Shown here piece after piece: positions 7,775-14,383 of a stretch of DNA of 14,383 bases. The notes under the pieces were generated by a model, which had not been told where the DNA came from, did not search any database, and saw only the letters and a program-made list of their open reading frames with translations. The stretch is from Smittium culicis (lineage: Eukaryota; Kickxellomycota; Harpellomycetes; Harpellales; Legeriomycetaceae): NCBI GenBank assembly GCA_001970855.1, contig LSSN01005744.1:1-14383 (forward strand), read 5' to 3'. A program made the position numbers and the translations under genes. Each line of letters begins with the position of its first letter. Positions within the stretch are counted from its first letter, which is position 1.

Positions 7775-10080
7775 ACATTGTCTTTTAAAATTTAACCTTA
7801 TTGAATATAATAATAATGTCAAGCTAAATATGACAATTCAATGACCCGCTAATGAATGCTTTAATGAATCGAATTTATAATAATATGTATAACAAAATTC
7901 ATGTCATTAAATTTGACATGAAACCAGAAAGACAAAAAAAACCTCCACAAAATGACAAAGAAACATCATCCAAAAATAGGAAAAGTTAAAGAAAAATGGT
8001 AACAAGCCTAAACTGAAGAATTTAGTATTTCATTTAAAAACTTTACTTTTTTTTTTTGGTCAAACTTCCTATTAATAAAATCGCTCTTAATAATTAAATA
8101 GACTTTTAATACCAAAATTTAAACTCTTTATTTTTATATCAAATATTAATTAAATTCTAACGAAAAAATCACATGCAATATCAACATGAGCCCTATGAGC
8201 ATACGATCAAAAGAACCGAAGGATTTGGCCCAGTAGCTAAAAATTCTACATATATATGAAAAACCATAGTAAATTTTTCTTTAAAAATTCCCCCTTTATA
8301 CAAAAAAAAATTCAAACACTTTCCAAAAAGTAAATTAGATAACTTGACGCAAAATTAAGCTATCTATGTTTTCAATCAATGTCTTATCGCTGCCTTGAAT
8401 TTATTAAGATATAAATGTGATATAGAAAAAGTAGATAGATAGCATTAAAAAATAGTTATTATGTTGTGGTGGAAAACTATCGCGAGGTAGAAAACCGGTA
8501 TTTTTATACAATAAAGTACATAATTACTCAAACGTGAAAGTAGTAACTTATCGGTATGATCACATCCTATCACACTAGAATTTGATTGCAGATTTCGTAA
8601 TACCCTATTACTATGATTATTACCTTTTCAAACTATCAACTAAACATATAAAAAGGTAATTCCAACTTTTTTAAAAGGGAATCTATCGGAAATAAAAATA
8701 AAAATAAAAAAAACTCGTCAATAATAAAATCGCAACTTTATAAGTAATAAAATATTTATAACAAATATAAAATAACATAAATCATAGATATAAAAGTTAA
8801 GTACACAGTTAAACAATTAATGCTGTGAGATATATGAGGAAAAAGAAAAAAAGGATGAACTTTTCTAAACTATTTCAGGTAATGACAGTCATTTTTGTAC
8901 ATTTTAAGATGTTGCAATAACTTGTGCTAGATCAATTAAAAGTCTATAAATATTATTCTTCGCTTTTAATTTTGAAACTTTATTCAATCAAATTTAATTA
9001 CTAGTTTTTTTCTAGATGTAAAAGCAAATCAAATAGTCACTCAATTAATTATAAAAATTCAGATGAAATTTTAAAAAAAAATTTTTTTTTCAGTTATTGC
9101 TAATTTCTGTAATATTAAAGCTAATTAAAGCCAAAGAAAAAAAATTATGACCAAAAATATTTTAGGCAAAAATTCTAAGAGCTTTAATATCAGGCTATAT
9201 TGAAAAATAAAAACGATATAAAGTGTCAGAATAATTTTTGGCATTCACTAAAAGTATAATAATTAAGTATCAATAGAAAAATATAATAATAATATCATTA
9301 GTTATTAAAATAGATATATTTGATCCTAATAAAAAAGAAAAAGCTATATTTACTATATTTAAAAATAATATTTAGCCATAAATTTTAAATCAAGATGTTA
9401 ATATAAAAATTTAATTGTAATAAGTGTTATCTTAATTTAATAATAAACTTGAAAAGTATATACTATATTAAAATTTTTTATTTAAAAACCTTATTTTTTA
9501 AAATTAAATAAAATTTGATGTTTTTATACCAAAAATCTATAAAGGCTAATTTAGGTTGATTTTTTTACATTATATTGTGTGATTAAAAATATTTTAGTAG
9601 TTAAATAGTAAGTGTATAATTTAATATTATAATATAAAGCATTACTATGGTATATAAATTATAATACCTGGATAAAAAAATGAGAATTTAATCCCCATTT
9701 CATCATCTAGTTCATAAAAAAAGCATTTTATACAGAGAGACCATAAATTTTTAGAAATCTTAACTCTGCAAAAATTAATCCTTCTAGCTTGAAAAATTTA
9801 TGAAATATAAGTGTACTATAATAAATTTAATATCAATTTCAAATAATGCACTATAATCGATAATATGTATATTATTTGTTAATTTATTGTAATGTTATTT
9901 TTTTTTATTTATAACGTTTCAATTTGTTACATTTTTATGCTAAATAATTATTATTAACCTTTAACTTTAAATTTATTCTATATGGCAGGATTTTTTTTTT
10001 GTTCATGATTATTACAATTAATAAAAAAAATTTCTAACTATTTTATTTATGATGACTCTTATCTAATACCGTTATTCGAA
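7775..10080. other. AT-rich stretch after the retroelement, no gene supported
   Basis: Nothing recognisable beyond short structures. A 45-codon frame at 7852-7989 ends in a Lys-rich tail and has no family signature. It overlaps a perfect 9-bp hairpin (TTCATGTCA 7898-7906/TGACATGAA 7914-7922). Small GC-richer patches at about 8185-8235 and 8460-8500 show no protein character. Confidence 0.5.
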
Positions 10081-10158
10081 AAGCACCAAGTTAGATTATT
10101 TGGATGTATATGTCGTAGGAATTTAGACCTCAAAGAGAGTCTTTCTTATTCCTCAAGG

Positions 10159-10166
10159 TGACGTCA
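10159..10166. promoter_or_regulatory. Perfect CRE-type palindrome TGACGTCA
   Basis: The full 8-bp ATF/CREB-type bZIP site occurs within a GC-richer patch (about 10080-10180) in otherwise AT-rich DNA. No gene start is visible nearby, so its role is unknown; chance occurrence is possible but unlikely at this base composition. Confidence 0.3.
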
Positions 10167-10257
10167 ATCGAGATCAAATTCAAAAGAATTTCACTTTTGT
10201 TTTTTTTTATACAAAGGAAGTTATTTGCAGTTTTTTTTTATAAAGAGAAATTTTAGC

Positions 10258-10322
10258 GATCTGATCTGATCTTAATTTTTATATTATTATTATTATTCTA
10301 TATTTATATTATATTATATTAT
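10258..10322. repeat. Short tandem repeats: GATCT x3, ATT x5, ATATT x3
   Basis: Three back-to-back GATCT units (10258-10272) are followed by five ATT units (10283-10297) and three ATATT units plus two bases (10306-10322). These are simple microsatellites. Confidence 0.8.
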
Positions 10323-10531
10323 ACAAACTTCATATACTCAGCTTTACATATATAAACTTTTACAAAATGAGTATAATGTTTTTCTGACTTGGAATGGTTA
10401 CATATTTCAATTCTATATAAAAATAGAGTAATGTTCATAATGAAAAAGTAAAGAAAAAAACAAAATAAAATTATAAAATCACAAAAACATTTAAACTTTA
10501 TTTTATAACTCATCAATTAAACCCAAAAAAA

Positions 10532-10590
10532 TCCCTAGGGAATAATAAATAAAAAAAAATAAAACTAGGCGGAGAACTTGGAATTCTCCG
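10532..10590. repeat. 10-bp palindrome and 7-bp hairpin pair
   Basis: TCCCTAGGGA (10532-10541) is a perfect palindrome. Twenty-eight bases on, CGGAGAA (10570-10576) and TTCTCCG (10584-10590) form a 7-bp stem with a 7-base loop. Both are GC-rich islands in A/T-rich DNA. No gene ends or begins here. Confidence 0.5.
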
Positions 10591-12700
10591 AGATATATTT
10601 ATATTTATTATTACTATCTTGAATAAAAATAATCAGTGCTAATATAAGTTGCCAATTGCTTTTTTTCTTTTTTTTCAGTATAAAAATAATTATAACCTAC
10701 TTTTTATTATATGTCTTATATTTTGAAATTTAATTATTTTTTTATAATGACTCGCTCTTAGTATTTATTTTTTTTATAGTAAATATAAACTCAATTTAAA
10801 TTAATACAAATTTCTATAAATTTATTTTTTAGTTATGTATTTAATCTAATTTATATTTCAACTTGTGCAGATCTTTTGGATTTTGATTACTGAGAATCTG
10901 GTACTGGTGATTTATGCAGTAACTATAAGCTATTGATATAATATGAAATGATACCAATACCATGATAAGCCCTCATAGAATGAACTCAATAGAACAAATA
11001 ATAATAATTGAACGCCGAGGCTTCAACATTTATTTTTTAGTAATTTATAAGTTAAATAAATACAGTAATAGTTACATGAAGTCAAAAATTAACCAAAGAA
11101 CAATTATTTTTGTGTTTGTACCTGTGGTGCTACAAAAAAATTTTACTTATACATTGATAAAATTACACCCAAAGTGAAGAATATATGTATATAATACAAC
11201 TTGTAAGTATGATATACAATCGATAAAGCTCTATTAATTGTAAGAGATTTTATTTACGTAAAGGTAAGATGATTTATCAGCAATCCGCGAATACAATAAG
11301 AGTTATATGTGATAAACTCATGAGAAGCAGAACTATTTTTATTTAAATTTATATTATCTTATAAGAATTAGATAAAACCACTGGTTATATTATTAAATTC
11401 TTTCGAAATAGTTTTCTAATAGGATTGAAAAATTAACCTAAATGAATGAGTAGAAGAGATTTAATGATAAAAGGGTCGCACCTCAAAATAATCTGTGATA
11501 TTGTTTATTTGAGTTAGTATAGCGTTTTTTTACAAGTAAATTTAGTATTTTTGGCTATCTATCTCTTGGTCAAGCTTTTGTTCAATCATATTCAACGTCA
11601 TTATGAGTTTTTTATTATTATTGTAATTTGATATAAATTAGTAAATATTATTGGCAATTAACAAAAATGTGCATACTGTATATCATAATTTTATTGGCTA
11701 CTTTTATAATCGCAGAAAATGTTCAACAAAATTTTTAGCTGAATACTTGTCCCTTAAATGGGTTAATAAATTAAAAGTTCTTATATTGCATCTAATTCGC
11801 TAATAACTATTATGCATTTACACAATGCCGTATAAATTAATGATTGCAAATTCAGTAAGGAATAAAAATGAGAAGACATATTCAATAATTAAAAAGTGAA
11901 AATGCTAAAACAATAAAGCGTATGACGCTTCATTGATTAAAATTTTTTTCTAAAAGAACTATAAAAAGTAAATGTTGTTATTGTTAGCAATAACCTTAAT
12001 AAAATTTTAATTGTTATTACCGTCAACAAGCTGATTTTCATTGGGTTGAATTCATTCTTAATTTATGAAAATTTAATTCTACATAAGATAATAACAATTG
12101 TCTAGTTAACTAAAGAATGCTTTTATTATTGTTACAGTTAGTCGTGAAATGTAAAATATATTCTAACCTATTTGAATTAACTTGGAATGATGAAAAAATA
12201 CCATCTACATTATTATTCAAGATGTTGCTTCACTAAATAGTTTGGACTCGTACAGATGTTTTTAGATGTATTTTCAATTAATACTTATAATTAATGAATA
12301 ATAGCGCTCATATCTTACAGAGGCTTGAATAAGAGTTAATTTGTATTTTCAATTTTTAACAATTCTAGAATTCCGCTATCCAGGCTTTGTGAGATTATGA
12401 AAGTTTTGACTTACTCAAAAAAAAATCATTAGTCAAGAGTATTTGTTAAATGCTAAAATAATGAGCTATATAGCGAAGGCTTATATCCCCTCGATTATGC
12501 AAAAAAAAAAATCACACACATTCTCATTCAATTGGAATTAAAATAAAGAATGCCGCAAACGTTCAAAAAAAAGTTTCAATTATGAAAAGAGAGGAAATTT
12601 TTTATAATTACTGCTTTTGTATCAGGATTAATGGTATTTTTTATTTAATCTAAAGAGAACATTACAAATTAATACTTAATAAAAACTGAATGCATTCACA
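10591..12700. other. AT-rich spacer upstream of the secreted-protein gene
   Basis: No gene is supported. A 71-codon frame at 10962-11177 has no family character and is compositionally like random AT-rich DNA. Structures seen: an 11-bp imperfect inverted repeat at 11911-11935, a 7-bp hairpin at 11977-11994, and four ATTGTT/AACAAT hexamers between 11980 and 12133. Confidence 0.5.
11911..11935. repeat. Imperfect 11-bp inverted repeat, 3-base loop
   Basis: CAATAAAGCGT (11911-11921) and ACGCTTCATTG (11925-11935) pair at 10 of 11 positions around ATG. A near-perfect dyad this tight, with a CG-containing core, may be a dimeric protein-binding site. Confidence 0.4.
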
Positions 12701-12710
12701 AAGAAAAAAG

Positions 12711-12718
12711 TATATAAG
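12711..12718 (+). promoter_or_regulatory. TATA box of the secreted-protein gene
   Basis: TATATAAG lies 121 bases ahead of the ATG at 12832, nearly the same distance as in the hydrolase gene (124). Confidence 0.55.
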
Positions 12719-12831
12719 CATGAAGAATTACGATGATGAAAAAGTATCAAAGTTTTCATAACTTTTAAAACGCCCTGAACTTTTCTAATTTATTTATCCT
12801 TAAAAACCTTTTATAACCCGCTCGAAAAAAA

Positions 12832-13488
12832 ATGAAGGTAACCATTTCTGCTATAGCTTTGGGTATTTCTGCTCTCTTTTCAGTCATGGCTTCACCAGCT
12901 GCTGAAAACGCAATCGTCAACGATCAATCTAACTTAGTCTTAAAAAGATCCGGAGGACACGGTGGCGGTAGAGGACATGGACGTGGTCACGGAAACTGGC
13001 ACGGCCACGGCCGTGGGCGCGGACGCGGATATTACGGTTTCGGAAGAAACTGGTACTTCGATTCATTAAGTGACTCAATCTTCATCAACACCTTGACCTA
13101 TAGACCAATCAACTACTATGGACAGCGATTCCAATTCTTGTACCAAAACTCTCCTGTATTTAGCGACTACTGGAACAGAGACGATTATTTCAGAAGCTGC
13201 TGGAACTCCGATTCTCTTTTCAGAGATGCCTGGTTCTCATCATTATACCCAGATGGTTACTCCGACTTCAGAATTGGCGGAATCTACTACAACTATCTAG
13301 ACAGATTTGGATATGGTAGAGGCAGATGGAACAGAGGACACGGAGGTCACAGAGGACACGGAGGTCACAGAGGACATGGAGGACACGGAGGACACGGAGG
13401 ACATGGAGGTAGCGGAAGTCATGGAGGTAGCGGAGGAAGCGGAGGAAGCCGTAATAATGGTGGAAGTAACCGCGGACGTCGCGACTAA
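12832..13488 (+). CDS. Secreted Gly/His/Arg-rich protein with an aromatic repeat core
   Basis: A complete, intron-free 218-residue gene of unknown function. Residues 1-20 form a classical signal peptide (MK, hydrophobic core, MASPA cleavage region). A short propeptide ends at Lys38-Arg39, a Kex2-type processing site, right where composition changes to Gly-rich. The mature protein has three parts. Residues 41-66 are a G-H-R arm with five His. Residues 67-165 form a His-free core rich in Tyr, Trp, Phe, Asp and Ser with one Cys (123). Residues 167-218 are a GHGGHR-type tandem-repeat arm with nine His, mostly every third residue, fading into SGGSGGS and a basic tail. It is most likely extracellular or in the cell wall, and the His arms could bind metal ions; both are inference. 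The core shows a ten-residue periodicity of aromatic residues (see findings). A TATA box lies 121 bases upstream and AATAAA 112 bases after the stop. No known family was recognised. Confidence 0.88.
   Translation: MKVTISAIALGISALFSVMASPAAENAIVNDQSNLVLKRSGGHGGGRGHGRGHGNWHGHGRGRGRGYYGFGRNWYFDSLSDSIFINTLTYRPINYYGQRFQFLYQNSPVFSDYWNRDDYFRSCWNSDSLFRDAWFSSLYPDGYSDFRIGGIYYNYLDRFGYGRGRWNRGHGGHRGHGGHRGHGGHGGHGGHGGSGSHGGSGGSGGSRNNGGSNRGRRD
12889..12948 (+). other. Signal-peptide cleavage region and Kex2-type site of the secreted protein
   Basis: Codons 20-39 run from the predicted signal-peptidase region (after Ala20 or Ala24) to the dibasic Lys-Arg pair. The stretch between is a Gly-free, Asn/Val-containing propeptide, as in fungal secreted precursors processed by a Kex2-like protease. 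Confidence 0.5.
13336..13449 (+). repeat. Tandem repeat coding for GHGGHR/GHGGSG units
   Basis: The 18-base unit GGACACGGAGGTCACAGA (13336-13353) recurs next to itself (13354-13371). The array then decays to 9-base GGACA(C/T)GGA units and to GG(A/T)(A/G)GC(G)GA units. Gly is coded mostly by GGA. The repeat can change length by slippage, so copy number may differ between strains. Confidence 0.85.
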
Positions 13489-13599
13489 AGAGCGAAATGA
13501 ATACTGTACACAAAGCAAAGATAATATGCCAAAAATACCAGCCTATTAATTCTGTATTAAGTAATTCATTAGATATGAATATACGCTTAGTTGATTTGT

Positions 13600-13605
13600 A
13601 ATAAA
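13600..13605 (+). terminator. Poly(A) signal of the secreted-protein gene
   Basis: AATAAA lies 112 bases after the stop codon and is followed by a T-rich stretch. An AT-rich background makes chance matches likely, so the assignment rests on position. Confidence 0.4.
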
Positions 13606-13781
13606 TCGTTTTAATATTCATTTAATTGTAACGCATGCTATTTAATTATTTTAAATTTTAAATTTAAAGGCCATTTACTGCTCCGTAGGCATAAGTCAAT
13701 ACTATAACTGTAAAAATGATATTAGTGTATACATGTTATATTGTGTTTTCATTATTTAGTAACATAGCGACTAAGATAGAC

Positions 13782-14129
13782 CTCTCTCTCTCTCAGAAGA
13801 GTTTTTCTTGGGCGAGCCAATAGGATTAGAGAATCTATAAAATTTTATTTCTCATCTACTATTCACTTTTTTTTACGCCCTTACTAAATAAAATTGACTA
13901 TAACCATCGAACGCGCAGTCTATCGACTTTAAATTGTTAATTCAACTTTGTTGACCTTGCCAAGAGCTACATTTTGGTACAAGTTTGGTCTCTTTAGACA
14001 AAGTTTAACTATTGCAATTAAATTGTAAGTGCCCAAGTTTGGTGCACGGTTTTAATTAGCCAAATCGAGAAAAAAAAAAGTACGCAAATCGCCGAATTTA
14101 ACGAATTTGATTATTTCGACTAATTTGCG
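13782..14129 (+). promoter_or_regulatory. Probable promoter region of the gene starting at 14206
   Basis: Upstream region richer in distinct motifs than the other spacers. It holds a CT dinucleotide run (13782-13794), a CCAAT box (13817-13821), ACGCGC (13911-13916, an MCB/MBF-like core), the 10-mer CAAGTTTGGT twice (13980-13989 and 14034-14043), CGAATTT twice (14093-14099 and 14102-14108), and an inverted pair CGCAAAT/ATTTGCG (14083-14089/14123-14129). A-rich DNA then leads to the ATG. Individual sites are short and unproven. Confidence 0.4.
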
Positions 14130-14205
14130 ACACAAAAAAAAGCCTGCACAAAAAAAATAAAAAATAAAAAAGCAAAGCAAAAAAAACACCCCAATTTACT
14201 CAAGT

Positions 14206-14383
14206 ATGGTCATTAGAAAGCCCGTAAAACGTGCTAGATCACTGTTTAGTGATATCGTTAAGGGGGATGACCCTGAATACGCTAATAAAGTCGAATTAAC
14301 CAGCACAAACGTTAATTCCACTAGTGTAATCGATAAATCCAAGTCGGATACCCAATATTTAAATCAAAAAGCTCCAAAAAAAA
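14206..14383 (+). CDS. 5' part of an unidentified gene, cut by the window edge
   Basis: An open frame of 59 codons continues past the end of the window. ATG at 14206 is the first in frame after a TAA at 14158-14160 and follows an A-rich leader. The N-terminus is basic (R4 K5, K8 R9, R11), resembling a nuclear localisation signal. It is followed by R11-S-L-F14, which fits the RxLF cyclin-docking motif, then an acidic GDDPEY stretch and a Ser/Thr/Asn-rich, low-hydrophobicity region, as in disordered N-termini of nuclear regulatory proteins. Codon use is balanced compared with the spacers, which supports a real gene. No family can be named from this part. The MCB-like site upstream would fit cell-cycle control but is only suggestive. 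Confidence 0.6.
   Translation, partial: MVIRKPVKRARSLFSDIVKGDDPEYANKVELTSTNVNSTSVIDKSKSDTQYLNQKAPKK

Noticed and set aside
7852..7989. 45-codon frame with a Lys-rich tail
   Set aside because: Too short, no recognisable domain, no promoter signal; Lys/Asn content is what A-rich DNA gives.
5880..8200. LTRs flanking the RT remnant (Ty3-type element)
   Set aside because: No long direct repeats were found on the two sides, and the spacing between motif C and the FLG-like motif fits DIRS better.
10319..10516. Minus-strand 65-codon Phe/Ile-rich frame
   Set aside because: Chance frame in AT-rich DNA; overlaps microsatellite and A tracts.
10962..11177. Plus-strand 71-codon frame
   Set aside because: No family signature, composition like the background, no promoter or 3' signal of note.
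13268..13621. Two minus-strand and two extra plus-strand frames under the GHGG array
   Set aside because: Their low-complexity composition (Ser/Val/Met or Glu/Asp/Thr runs) is the out-of-frame or antisense reading of the GGA-CAC repeat; they lack signal peptide or family features that the main frame has.
1..14383. tRNA, rRNA, CRISPR or riboswitch features
   Set aside because: No TTCRA-type B box with matching arms, no rRNA core sequence and no regularly spaced direct repeats were seen on either strand.

Overview
The window looks like a piece of a very AT-rich eukaryotic nuclear genome, most likely an early-diverging (zygomycete-grade) fungus. The reasons are: intron-free coding islands with moderate codon usage set in long AT-rich, homopolymer-rich spacers; TATA boxes about 120 bp ahead of two start codons; AATAAA-type 3' signals; a secreted protein with a signal peptide and a Lys-Arg (Kex2-type) site; a fungal-style dienelactone-hydrolase-family enzyme; and a decayed DIRS-type retrotransposon. 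The lineage is inference. An AT-rich protist is not excluded by sequence alone.

Layout. At 1-46 an AATAAA followed by a 19-A tract looks like a retroposed 3' end. From 795 to about 1970 there is a set of diverged repeats that no gene explains. Two copies of about 210 bp lie in opposite orientation (798-1002 and 1636-1837), and two partial copies lie at 1211-1335 and 1910-1967. At 2150-2884 is a complete dienelactone-hydrolase-like gene with TATA box and poly(A) signals. At 3227-3433 is a short GC-richer open frame, possibly a remnant of an IS1595/ISXO2-like transposase. 3434-6130 is AT-rich and empty. From about 6458 to 7774 lies the wreck of a DIRS-like retroelement, with reverse-transcriptase motifs spread over three frames. 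7775-12700 is almost gene-free and holds only short palindromes, a perfect CRE-type octamer, microsatellites and an ATTGTT cluster. At 12832-13488 is a gene for a secreted Gly/His/Arg-rich protein with an aromatic core. At 14206 a new gene begins and runs off the window edge.

The three likely functional genes all read on the plus strand but are far apart, each with its own promoter and 3' signals, so they are independent transcription units and not an operon or an obvious cluster. The most interesting signals are a hidden ten-residue aromatic periodicity in the core of the secreted protein, the 210-bp inverted repeat pair ahead of the hydrolase gene, and the three-frame reverse-transcriptase remnant.
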